NCBI GenBank assembly: GCA_964496595.1
Contig: CAZCAI010000004.1
Span: 1 to 64,000 of the forward strand
Direction of reading: 5' to 3'
DNA: 64,000 nucleotides
From: JAAAOZ01 sp964496595
GTDB taxonomy: Bacteria; Chloroflexota; Anaerolineae; B4-G1; SLSP01
In this document: in pieces, positions 47,903 through 57,200 of the stretch
How the letters are laid out: every line of letters begins with the position of its first letter
How positions within the stretch are numbered: position 1 is the stretch's first letter
Notes under the pieces: model-generated
What the model saw: the letters and a program-made list of their open reading frames with translations, nothing else
The model's database searches: none
Told to the model about the DNA's origin: nothing
Program-made: the position numbers and the translations under genes

Positions 47903-48535
47903 TTAGGCCGCCCGGCCCAAGAACGATTCAATGACTTCTAAGGCACTCAACGGCACGATGACCAGATCAGCGACCAACAGGTCTCGAATGTTCAAATATT
48001 GAGCGCGCAATATACTGACATTGGGCAAGTTTCGCCCCGATAATTCAACCGGTTCATTGGCGTCTGGCAACAGGATAAGAACTTTCTTATCAGACGCGGT
48101 CAAGTTCTTCAATACCTGTACCATTTCCTTGGTCTTAGGGCCTGCCATTGTCAGATTATCCACCACAATCAGTTGTTGCTCCGCAGCCTTAACCGACAAC
48201 GCTGACCGTAACGCAGCGCGTCGCATCTTACGCGGCATCTTCTTATTGTAGTCGCGCGGCAGAGGGCCGTGAGCAATACCACCACCCACAAAGATGGGGG
48301 CATTCCGGCTGCCGTGCCGGGCACGACCGGTTCCCTTCTGCCGATACCACTTGGACTTGGAGCGATTATTCTCGCTGCGCGTCTTGGCCTTATGCGTACC
48401 GGCGCGCTGATTCGCCAATTGTCGAACAACAGCTTGATGCATTAAGGGCACATTGACGGTTGCTTCAAAGATATCGGCGTGCAGTTCGATTTCGTCTACC
48501 TGTTCGCCTTGCATATTCATTACTGCTACCCGCAT
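47903..48535 (-). CDS. rplD: 50S ribosomal protein L4
   Basis: 210 residues. SKWYRQKGTGRARHGSRNAP (tunnel loop) and GPLPRDYNKKMPRKMRRAAL are diagnostic. In E. coli L4 also represses the S10 operon. Confidence 0.98.
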   Translation of the reverse strand: MRVAVMNMQGEQVDEIELHADIFEATVNVPLMHQAVVRQLANQRAGTHKAKTRSENNRSKSKWYRQKGTGRARHGSRNAPIFVGGGIAHGPLPRDYNKKMPRKMRRAALRSALSVKAAEQQLIVVDNLTMAGPKTKEMVQVLKNLTASDKKVLILLPDANEPVELSGRNLPNVSILRAQYLNIRDLLVADLVIVPLSALEVIESFLGRAA

Positions 48536-48537
48536 GG

Positions 48538-49191
48538 CTACTTAATACCTCCCTTTCGGACCCGTTGCTTTCGAGCTTCTTTGACGATCACGAAGCCCCC
48601 CTTCGGGCCGGGCACACTGCCTTTGACGGCCAGAAGGTTGCGATCAGGATCCACCAAGACGACCTCGATATTCTGCGAGGTCACGCGCTTACCGCCCATC
48701 CGGCCCGGCATACGCTGTCCCTTCCAAACTCGGCCTGGCGACGCGCATGCGCCAATTGAACCTGGCGCACGGTGGCGATCGGACTGGCCATGGGTTTTGG
48801 GACCGCCAGCGAAGCCATAACGCTTCACAACACCCGCAAATCCGCGCCCTTTGGATTTACCCACGACATCCACACGTTCACCTGGCTCGAAAATATCCAC
48901 CAGCACCTCTTGCCCCAACTCAAAAGCTTCATCTTCGCGAATTTGAAGCTCTCGCAGGTAGCGCAGCGGCGAAACGCCGGCCTGATCCAAATGGCCCAGT
49001 TGCCCCTTCGTCAGATGCTTCTCTTTGGCCAACTCATATCCGAGTTGAACCGCGCGATAACCATCACGCTCTTCGGTGCGAACCTGGGTCACGTAACACG
49101 GCCCGGCTTCGATCACGGTGACCGGCACGACCGAGCCATCTTCCTGGAAGACCTGGGTCATTCCAACTTTCTTACCTAAAATACCTCTCAT
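48538..49191 (-). CDS. rplC: 50S ribosomal protein L3
   Basis: 217 residues. GILGKKVGMTQVFQEDGSVV start; RVDVVGKSKGRGFAGVVKRY and PGRVWKGQRMPGRMGGKRVT are family blocks; the Gln methylated by PrmB in other bacteria lies in GGPKTHGQSDRHRAPGS. Confidence 0.98.
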   Translation of the reverse strand: MRGILGKKVGMTQVFQEDGSVVPVTVIEAGPCYVTQVRTEERDGYRAVQLGYELAKEKHLTKGQLGHLDQAGVSPLRYLRELQIREDEAFELGQEVLVDIFEPGERVDVVGKSKGRGFAGVVKRYGFAGGPKTHGQSDRHRAPGSIGACASPGRVWKGQRMPGRMGGKRVTSQNIEVVLVDPDRNLLAVKGSVPGPKGGFVIVKEARKQRVRKGGIK

Positions 49192-49266
49192 TAATCATTT
49201 ACCTCCGAGGGACTGCCAACAATCGGTAGTTAACGTCGCATCATCCCTAAAGCTTACCGCTCACAC

Positions 49267-49319
49267 TACCCCCCCTGGCCCAAACCCCAAAAAACGACAA
49301 GTTCAAGACCAGGGGGGTA
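49267..49319 (-). promoter_or_regulatory. rpsJ-rplC intercistronic inverted repeat
   Basis: TACCCCCCCTGG (49267-49278) and CCAGGGGGGTA (49309-49319) pair over 11 bases with one bulge; the loop is 30 bases and contains an A-run. The rpsJ-rplC gap is 257 bases, far longer than other gaps in the operon. An attenuator or internal start is plausible. Confidence 0.5.
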
Positions 49320-49448
49320 AGATCAAGCGAGCTAAAAGCTGTATTGATTTTATAAGATGCTAAGGGTGAGAAGTAAATAACTGATCCATTTGCACAGCCT
49401 ATCCAGGCCTTCAAGCGGGAAAGCTATTTCTTCCTTTGCCCTAAGCGG

Positions 49449-49757
49449 TTATAGCTTAATCTCGATATCAACCCCGGCGGGCATATTCAGCCGCATCAGG
49501 GTATCAATAGTCTTCGAATCCGGCTCTTGAATATCAATTAAACGCTTATGCGTGCGGATTTCGAAGTGCTCGTGACTGTCCTTGTCGATAAACGTAGAAC
49601 GTCGCACCGTGAAGCGCTCGATCTTAGTCGGCAGCGGGACTGGGCCAGCAACTTGCGCGCCAGTGCGCTCCGCCGCCTCGACGATACGCCGAGCGGATTC
49701 ATCCAGAATCCGATGATCATATGCCTTGAGCCGAATGCGAATCCGTTGTTTTGTCAT
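49449..49757 (-). CDS. rpsJ: 30S ribosomal protein S10
   Basis: 102 residues. RIRLKAYDHRILDESARRIVE and GPVPLPTKIERFTVRRS are diagnostic. First gene of the S10 operon, immediately after tuf (18-base gap). Confidence 0.98.
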   Translation of the reverse strand: MTKQRIRIRLKAYDHRILDESARRIVEAAERTGAQVAGPVPLPTKIERFTVRRSTFIDKDSHEHFEIRTHKRLIDIQEPDSKTIDTLMRLNMPAGVDIEIKL

Positions 49758-49775
49758 AAACCACCTGATCCAGGG

Positions 49776-50993
49776 CTACTCAATTACTCTGGTGATAACG
49801 CCAGCGCCAACCGTCAAGCCACCTTCGCGGATCGCGAATCGGGAACCAGACTCAAGCGCCACCGGGGTGATCAACTCGACGGTCATCATCGTGTTATCCC
49901 CAGGCATCACCATCTCCACATCTCCTGACAAGGTGACCTCACCAGTCACATCCATCGTACCGATGTAGAACTGCGGCTTGTATCCCGTGAAGAAGGGCTT
50001 GTGCCGTCCGCCTTCGTCTTTCTTCAGGACGTAGACCTCGGACTCAAACTTCCGCTTCGCGTGAATGGAGCCGGGTTTAGCAACCACCATACCACGGCCC
50101 ACTTCGTCCTTGCCAACACCGCGCAAGAGCAAGCCGGCGTTATCGCCCGCGCGAACCTCTTCCAAGATCTTGTGGAACATCTCCATAGATGTCACCACGG
50201 TCGAGATGGGGGCCTCGTTCAAGCCGACGATCTCAACCGGCGTATTGGGTCGCATCGTGCCACGCGTAACGCGGCCAGTGACCACCGTACCACGTCCCTT
50301 GATCGAGAAGACATCCTCGATGGGCATCAGGAAGGGTTTATCCTCGTCGCGTTCGGGCGTGGGGATGTACTCATCCACCACCCGCATCAGCTCCCAAATC
50401 GGCTGATAGGGTTCAGCTTCGGGATCGTCATCTTCGCAGTTCAGTGCGGCCAGCGCTGATCCTTGCACAATGGGGGTCTCGTCGCCGGGGAATTGGTAGC
50501 TGCTCAATAGCTCGCGAATCTCCAGGTCGACCAACTCCAACAACTCTGGGTCATCCATCAAATCGACCTTGTTCAAGAAGACGACGATCGCGGGGACCTC
50601 AACCTGACGCGCCAGCAAGATGTGCTCGCGGGTCTGAGGCATCGGCCCGTCAACTGCGGACACAACCAAAATCGCGCCGTCCATCTGGGCCGCGCCCGTG
50701 ATCATGTTCTTAATGTAGTCGCGGTGACCTGGGCAATCTACGTGCGCGTAGTGACGGTTCTCCGTCTCGTACTCGACATGGGAAATCGCCACGGTCAAGA
50801 TCTTGGTCGAATCTCGACGGAACATCTTCGCGTCGGCCTTTGCGACGTCATCGTATCCCCGAAAGTCTGCCCACCCTTTGACGGCCAATGTCCGGGTAAT
50901 TGCAGCAGTTAGCGTCGTTTTGCCATGGTCAATGTGCCCAATGGTGCCGACATTGACATGTGGCTTTGTGCGCTCAAAAGTCTCCTTAGCCAT
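49776..50993 (-). CDS. tuf: elongation factor Tu with atypical switch I
   Basis: 405 residues. P-loop GHIDHGKTT, switch II DCPGHRDYIKNM, NKVD and GSAL nucleotide motifs, and both beta domains are complete. Switch I is odd: the near-universal EEKARGITI is replaced by RRDSTKILTV before AISHVEYETE, with about five extra residues. The effector Thr seems kept (ILT), but RGI is lost. No alternative frame restores the usual sequence. EF-Tu carries aminoacyl-tRNA to the ribosome as a GTPase. It lies in the usual rpsL-rpsG-fusA-tuf order. Confidence 0.96.
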   Translation of the reverse strand: MAKETFERTKPHVNVGTIGHIDHGKTTLTAAITRTLAVKGWADFRGYDDVAKADAKMFRRDSTKILTVAISHVEYETENRHYAHVDCPGHRDYIKNMITGAAQMDGAILVVSAVDGPMPQTREHILLARQVEVPAIVVFLNKVDLMDDPELLELVDLEIRELLSSYQFPGDETPIVQGSALAALNCEDDDPEAEPYQPIWELMRVVDEYIPTPERDEDKPFLMPIEDVFSIKGRGTVVTGRVTRGTMRPNTPVEIVGLNEAPISTVVTSMEMFHKILEEVRAGDNAGLLLRGVGKDEVGRGMVVAKPGSIHAKRKFESEVYVLKKDEGGRHKPFFTGYKPQFYIGTMDVTGEVTLSGDVEMVMPGDNTMMTVELITPVALESGSRFAIREGGLTVGAGVITRVIE

Positions 50994-51049
50994 TCTCTAC
51001 TTCTCCTTATTGATGTTGAGTAAAACTGATTATCACTTATCTTATGAGT

Positions 51050-53125
51050 TTATGCGCCATATAAAATGGCTTCCGTCTGTCGAGAATCCACCGGTGCATA
51101 ATGATGGAATTCCATCGTAAATGTACCCCGTCCTTGCGTTGCACTTCGCAAGTCGGTGGCGTACCCGAATAATTGGGACAAGGGAGCGTATGCTCGCACA
51201 GCTTGCCCGCCACTCGGACGCATCTCCAGCTTCTGGATATCTGCGCCGCGAGCATTCAAATCGCCCATCACCTCACCCACAAATCCTTCTGGCACGACAA
51301 CTTCCAGATCCATCACCGGTTCCAGTAGCACTGGATCCGCCGCCTCTACTGCTTTACGCAGGGCTTGAACGGCTGCCGCCTCAAAAGCGACAGGCGACGA
51401 ACTGTTGGGATCCATCTTAGCGTCGACCAATCGGATTACCAACCCCACAAGAGGATAACCGGCCAAAAAACCGCTTTCCAGAGAATCCATCACGCCATTT
51501 TCGATGGCCGCAATATATTCTTCTGGCACCGTATCCGGTTGCAGCGTGTTCACGAAGCGGTTTTCGTTGTCGTCATCTGCCGGGCTAACCTCCAGCACAA
51601 CGCGCGCATACTGAATCTTACCCCCCAACATCCGGTTGAACTCGATGTCGAACCACTCAGTTTTGGTGACGGTCTCTTTGTAGGCCACGCGACGTTTCCC
51701 CACATTGGCCTGGACGTTGAACTCGCGTAGCATCCGATCCACCAGGATGTCCAGATGCAATTCGCCCATTCCAGAGATAATCGTCTGACCTGTGGCCTCG
51801 TCTTGTTGGACCCGAAACGTGGGGTCCTCCTCTGACAACCGCGCCAGCGCCTCATTTAAGCGATCCTGGTCGGCGAGCGTTTTCGGCTCAACCGCCACCG
51901 AGATTACCGGATCTGGGAATCGAATGGATTCCAGCACAATCGGCGCGTGCATCGCGCTTAAGGTGTCCCCGGTAAAGGTCTGTTTCAGTCCTACCGTGGC
52001 GCCGATATCGCCCGCGCGCAAGGTATCGACATCCTCGCGGTGGTCGGCGAACATCCGCAACAGGCGTGGGATGCGCTCCCGGACATTCTTAGTGGCATTC
52101 ATGTAGACATCGCCGCGTCGGATCTCGCCTGAGTACACACGAAAGTAACTTAATCGCCCCGCATACGCATCCGTCGTAATTTTAAAGATCAGAGCAGCCA
52201 GCGGCCCCTCAGGGTCTGCCCGCCGCTCCTCAATGCGGTCTTTTTTGGGATTCCGACCTTTGATCGGGGGCACCTCCAACGGCGAGGGTAAAAAATTCAC
52301 CACCGCATCCAGGAGGGGCTGAACTCCCTTGTTGCGCAATGCCGAGCCACACAAAACAGGCTGAATTCGCCCCGCAATCGTTGCTCGGCGCAGCGCACCG
52401 CGTAAATCCGCAGCGGGAATCTCTTCTCCCTCCAGATAACGCATCATCAAGTCGTCATCGGTCTCGACAATCGCCTCCAGGGCAGCCTCGCGCGCTTCGC
52501 GTGCTTTTTCCGCCACAGATTCGGGAATCTCCGTCCGCCGTGGCGCCTGCCCCAGCTCATCATCCCAGGTGACGGCCTCCCACGCCAGCAAATCCACGAC
52601 CCCTCGGAAATCGGACTCGACGCCGATGGGCCACTGGATCGGCACAGGATTCGCCTTCAGACGCTCGCGGATGGTGCTCACTGCGTAGGCAAAATCTGCC
52701 CCCAGCTTATCCATCTTATTGACGAACGCGATAAGAGGCACCTCAAAGGTCTTCGCCTGTCGCCATACCGTCTCTGATTGCGGCTCGACGCCGGCCGTGC
52801 CATCGAAAACCACGATCCCGCCATCCAACACGCGCAGGCTACGCTGCACTTCGGCGGTGAAGTCAATGTGACCTGGGGTATCCACGATGTTGATCTGGTA
52901 ATCGCGCCAGAAGCAGGTCACGGCGGCCGATGTAATCGTGATCCCCCGCTCACGCTCCTGGGTCATCCAGTCGGTGACGGTTGTTCCCTCATCGACATTC
53001 CCCAAGCGGTGCGTGCGTCCCGTGTAATACAGGATACGTTCCGTTGTGGTCGTCTTGCCCGCATCGATATGGGCAATGATGCCGATATTACGAATATTTT
53101 TTAGTAAATGTGCAACCTCAGCCAT
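51050..53125 (-). CDS. fusA: elongation factor G
   Basis: 691 residues. ATG at 53125 with GAGG nine bases upstream; an in-frame TTG at 53134 is less likely. G1 AHIDAGKTTTTERIL, switch I RERGITITSA (normal), DTPGHIDFTAEV, NKMDKLGADF, and the domain IV loop TKTEWFDIEFNRMLGGKIQYA. Translocates tRNA-mRNA with GTP hydrolysis. Confidence 0.98.
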   Translation of the reverse strand: MAEVAHLLKNIRNIGIIAHIDAGKTTTTERILYYTGRTHRLGNVDEGTTVTDWMTQERERGITITSAAVTCFWRDYQINIVDTPGHIDFTAEVQRSLRVLDGGIVVFDGTAGVEPQSETVWRQAKTFEVPLIAFVNKMDKLGADFAYAVSTIRERLKANPVPIQWPIGVESDFRGVVDLLAWEAVTWDDELGQAPRRTEIPESVAEKAREAREAALEAIVETDDDLMMRYLEGEEIPAADLRGALRRATIAGRIQPVLCGSALRNKGVQPLLDAVVNFLPSPLEVPPIKGRNPKKDRIEERRADPEGPLAALIFKITTDAYAGRLSYFRVYSGEIRRGDVYMNATKNVRERIPRLLRMFADHREDVDTLRAGDIGATVGLKQTFTGDTLSAMHAPIVLESIRFPDPVISVAVEPKTLADQDRLNEALARLSEEDPTFRVQQDEATGQTIISGMGELHLDILVDRMLREFNVQANVGKRRVAYKETVTKTEWFDIEFNRMLGGKIQYARVVLEVSPADDDNENRFVNTLQPDTVPEEYIAAIENGVMDSLESGFLAGYPLVGLVIRLVDAKMDPNSSSPVAFEAAAVQALRKAVEAADPVLLEPVMDLEVVVPEGFVGEVMGDLNARGADIQKLEMRPSGGQAVRAYAPLSQLFGYATDLRSATQGRGTFTMEFHHYAPVDSRQTEAILYGA

Positions 53126-53179
53126 CGCTAGCAACCTCGACAGAATCCAATCTCATCCAGCGATAGCAATCTTAAAAAG

Positions 53180-53650
53180 CTACCAGCGCAAATGAGCAAA
53201 TGCGCGGTTTGCCTCTGCCATCCGCAGAGTTTCCTCGCGACGCCGTACAGCCGCGCCACGCTCCTCGGAGGCGTCCAACAATTCCGCCGCAAGTTTATCA
53301 ACCATGTCATGCCCGCCACGACCACGCGCCGCTGCTAACAGCCAGCGAATCCCCAGCGAAACCTGGCGATAGCGCGGCACCTCGACCGGAATCTGGTAGG
53401 TGGCGCCGCCGACCCGTCGTGGTTTGACCTCGACCGGGGGCATCACATTATGTAAGGCAGTCTCAAAAACCTCTAGCGGAGGTTTTCCTGTGCGCGCTTC
53501 TATGATATCCATCGCATCGTACATAACGCGACGCGCCACATTTTTCTTTCCGCCATACATCATACGATTAATAAAACGCTCGATCAAAACGCTATTATAG
53601 CGAATATCAGATGGAATTTCTCGTTTGGGTGGACGATAACGCCTTGGCAT
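53180..53650 (-). CDS. rpsG: 30S ribosomal protein S7
   Basis: 156 residues. MPRRYRPPKREIPSDIRYNS start; INRMMYGGKKNVARRVMYDAMD and LLAAARGRGGHDMVDKLAAEL are family blocks. Head assembly initiator. Confidence 0.98.
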   Translation of the reverse strand: MPRRYRPPKREIPSDIRYNSVLIERFINRMMYGGKKNVARRVMYDAMDIIEARTGKPPLEVFETALHNVMPPVEVKPRRVGGATYQIPVEVPRYRQVSLGIRWLLAAARGRGGHDMVDKLAAELLDASEERGAAVRRREETLRMAEANRAFAHLRW

Positions 53651-53672
53651 ATCTCACTCTATCCTATCAGTC

Positions 53673-54089
53673 TTACTTGGGCTTCTTGGTCCCATATTTA
53701 GAACGACGCTGACTGCGACCATCAACACCAGTCGCATCCAATGCCCCCCGGACGATGTGATAACGCACGCCCGGAAGATCCTTCACACGACCGCCGCGAA
53801 CCAACACGACCGAGTGCTCCTGCAAATTGTGCCCCTCACCGGGGATATAGGCAGTCACCTCGATACGATTGGAAAGTCGGACTCGCGCGATCTTACGCAG
53901 CGCGGAGTTCGGCTTCTTCGGCGTCATGGTTCGGACAACGGTACAGACGCCGCGCTTCTGCGGATTACCCTCTTGAACACGCACGCGCTTCCCTTTGAGT
54001 GTGTTGTAGTTGTAGAGTAACGCTGGCGCTTTGGACTTTTTCTCTTTCGGCTTACGTCCCTTACGAACCAATTGATTAATGGTGGGCAA
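53673..54089 (-). CDS. rpsL: 30S ribosomal protein S12
   Basis: 138 residues. TMTPKKPNSALRKIARVRLSN and LPGVRYHIVRGALDATGV are present. The Lys residues that change in streptomycin resistance read wild type (TPKKPNS and the RVKDLPG loop). Confidence 0.98.
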   Translation of the reverse strand: MPTINQLVRKGRKPKEKKSKAPALLYNYNTLKGKRVRVQEGNPQKRGVCTVVRTMTPKKPNSALRKIARVRLSNRIEVTAYIPGEGHNLQEHSVVLVRGGRVKDLPGVRYHIVRGALDATGVDGRSQRRSKYGTKKPK

Positions 54090-54124
54090 CTTTCTCCTCC
54101 TACAAAAAGAGTCATTTTACTCAA

Positions 54125-54155
54125 AAGGAGACCATCTAACCATGATGGCCTCCTT
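54125..54155 (-). terminator. terminator/attenuator between rpoB and rpsL
   Basis: AAGGAGACCATC and GATGGCCTCCTT form a 12-bp stem (one G-U) with a 7-base loop. Downstream on the minus strand come a small GAGT/ACTC hairpin and TTTTTG. The end of the rpoB message, or attenuation before rpsL, fits. Confidence 0.6.
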
Positions 54156-54184
54156 GCTTGTCGACCAAAATCTCTTTACCTGTC

Positions 54185-54209
54185 GATGGCGGGGTTAGTA
54201 GCCGCCATC
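54185..54209. promoter_or_regulatory. second hairpin in the rpoB-rpsL gap
   Basis: GATGGCGG and CCGCCATC form a perfect 8-bp stem with a 9-base loop, upstream of the terminator-like hairpin on the minus strand. Confidence 0.45.
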
Positions 54210-54299
54210 CCTCATGCGAAAGTGAATTCTACCATGGAACTGTAAAAGGTCAACCCGAGGAAGATTTTATTTCGCTCAGCAACCCTCCAGAGCAATTTA

Positions 54300-57200
54300 C
54301 TACTCTTCTGGCGTCAGTCCCAACAATCCCATACCCAGCTTGGGAATCTTGGCCTGACGTTCTTCGCGGCCAAAGTGCAAGATCTCTCCAGAGTCGGTCA
54401 CGGCCTCCACGGAGAGCGCGAGGCTCTGCAGTTCTTTGACCAACACCTTGAAGGAGGCAGGAATGCCCGGCTCCTCGATGGGCAAGCCTTTAACAATCGA
54501 TTCGTAGGCTTTCACGCGTCCCTGAACATCGTCCGATTTGATCGTCAACATCTCCTGGAGGATGTAGGCCGCGCCATAGGCCTCCAAAGCCCAGACCTCC
54601 ATCTCGCCGAAGCGCTGCCCACCGAATTGGGCCTTGCCGCCCAATGGTTGCTGGGTGACCAGGGAGTAAGGCCCGGTGGATCGGGTGTGAACTTTGTCCT
54701 CTACCATGTGGGCTAACTTGAGCATATAGATAACCCCTACTGTGACGGGAAGATCAAAGGGTTTCCCGGTTTTCCCATCGTAGAGTCGCATTTTGCCCAA
54801 CGTCGGGAGGGGTGCGTTATGCTCGCGGCTGTACTTCGTAGCCTCGTAGACAATCTCCTCATCCGACAAATCTACGGCCTCTTGCCCATACTCCTCGAGC
54901 CATAAGCGGAGACAGGCGGCCTGCGCCTGCTCATCCATCCGCTGACGCTCCCGATAGGGACGGGCATCTTCCTCGAAGCAAAGCATATCATCCGGCTCAT
55001 AGCCGCGATCTCGCAGCCACTCGCGCAATACCGAGCGCCGTGTATAGATGCGATCATATCGCAGGCGATTGATGTCGTAACCTTCCGGCGCCAGCCATGA
55101 CATAATGTAGAGCAAGCGCGCCTCATCATCATCGCGCAAGGTCTCCAAATCATAATCCTGCGCTCGGAGCCACGTCCAGGCCCGCTCGCCAACATCTGCC
55201 CACGCGCGATCGATAAGCCACGCGCGGGCCAACTCTGCGGCGATTTCCTCCTCGTTAGCGCCATCGAAGACCGGGGAGATGGCCCGGAAGCCCAGGCGAT
55301 TCGCCGCCCAGCCCAAGTGGGTCTCCAACACCTGCCCGATGTTCATCCGGCCCGGGACTCCCAAGGGGTTGAGGATCACATCGACCGGCGTGCCATCTTC
55401 CAGATAGGGCATATCTTCAATGGGCACGATTTTGGAGATCACGCCCTTGTTGCCATGTCGACCGGCCATCTTATCACCGGCCGTGATCTTACGACGCTGG
55501 GCGACGTTGATGCGCACTACCTCTTCCACACCAGCGGGCAGATCGCGATACTCCTCGCGATCAAAGACCTTGACATCCACGATCTTGCCATACGCGCCAT
55601 GAGGCATTCGCAAACTGGTGTCCTTCACATCGCGCAACTTTTCGCCGAAGATCGCGCGCAAGAGCTTTTCTTCCGGAGTCAACTCTTTCTCACCCTTCGG
55701 CGTGATCTTACCAACCAGAATGTCCAGCGGCCCGACCTCCGCACCAACGCGAATAACGCCCTCTTCATCTAACTCACGCAAGATATCATCCGAGACGTTA
55801 GGGATCTCGCGTGTTACCTCTTCCGGCCCTAATTTGGTATCACGGGCGACCAACTCATACTCGTCGATGTGAACGGAGGTGAAGCGATCTTCACGCACCA
55901 TATTCTCACTTAAGAGGATCGCATCCTCGTAGTTCCCGCCTTCCCACGACATAAAGGCGACCAGTACATTCTGTCCCAAGGCCAGATTGCCGCCTTCGGT
56001 AGAGGAACTATCGGCAAGCACGTCGCCCTTCTGCACCCGTTGCCCTTTGACCACGGCGGGGCGCTGATCGATGCACGTACTTTGATTCGAGCGGGTGTAT
56101 TTGTACATCTCGTAGGTCCCAACCTCGCCATCATCATAACGAACAATGACGCGCTCGCCTGTTGAGCTGATGACGACGCCGTCCTTCTCAGCTAAGTAGA
56201 CGAGGCCGGAGTTCTCCGCCGCCGGGCGCTCGATGCCTGTCCCGATGATGGGCGCATCCGGGCACACTAACGGCACAGCCTGCCGCTGCATGTTCGATCC
56301 CATCAGGGCGCGGTTCGCGTCGTCGTGCTCCAAGAAGGGGATCAACGCCGCCGCAACACCCACAATCTGGATCGGGGCGACATCGATGTAGTCGATGCGG
56401 GTCGGCGCAGCGAACATGAATTGATCGCCATGGCGCGCCGGAACACGATTCTCAACAAAGTATCCCGCATCATCCAAGAGAGCGTTAGCTTGGGCGATGA
56501 CATAAGGCTCCTCGCGATCCGCTGAGAGGTAGACAACCTCATCCGTGACACGGGGCGTCACCTTGACCGGATCTTTCAAGGGCAACGCCGCGATTTTCTC
56601 GGCTAATTCCGCCGTGATCTTGATGCCGGCCTCGGCCACGATCTCTTCAGAGTCCGGGTCACGCACATCTGCGCGCAGCGTCTCCCCCTCCAACTGCGGC
56701 GCCGCGTTTTGCACCACGCGGACGACGCGCCGATAAGGCGTCTCTACAAATCCCAGGTCGTTGACGCGCGCGAACGCCGCCAAGCGTCCGATCAGGCCAA
56801 TGTTCGGGCCTTCCGGGGTCTCGATGGGGCAGATGCGCCCGTAGTGGCTGTGATGGACGTCACGGACATCGAAGCCCGCGCGCTCGCGCCGCAAGCCGCC
56901 CGGCCCCAGCGCCGACAAGGTTCGCTTGTGCGTGAGGCTCGAAAGGGGATTGGTCTGTTCCATAAATTGAGAGAGTTGGCTTGATCCGAAGAATTGCCGC
57001 ACAACGGCAACCACAGGGCGGATGTTGATCAAGTTCACAGGCGTCGGCGATTGATCGCGGATGCTCATTCGCTCTTTGACGACCCGCACCATCCGCACAA
57101 TGCCGACGCGGATCTTGGCCTGTACTAACTCGCCCATTGTCTTGACGCGCCGGTTGCCCAGGTGATCCATGTCATCCGGGCCAGCGACGCCGTTGTTAAT

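Noticed and set aside
50760..50900. Frameshift in tuf around switch I
   Set aside because: Other frames give stops or no EF-Tu-like sequence; the reading frame is continuous and flanked by perfect EF-Tu on both sides.
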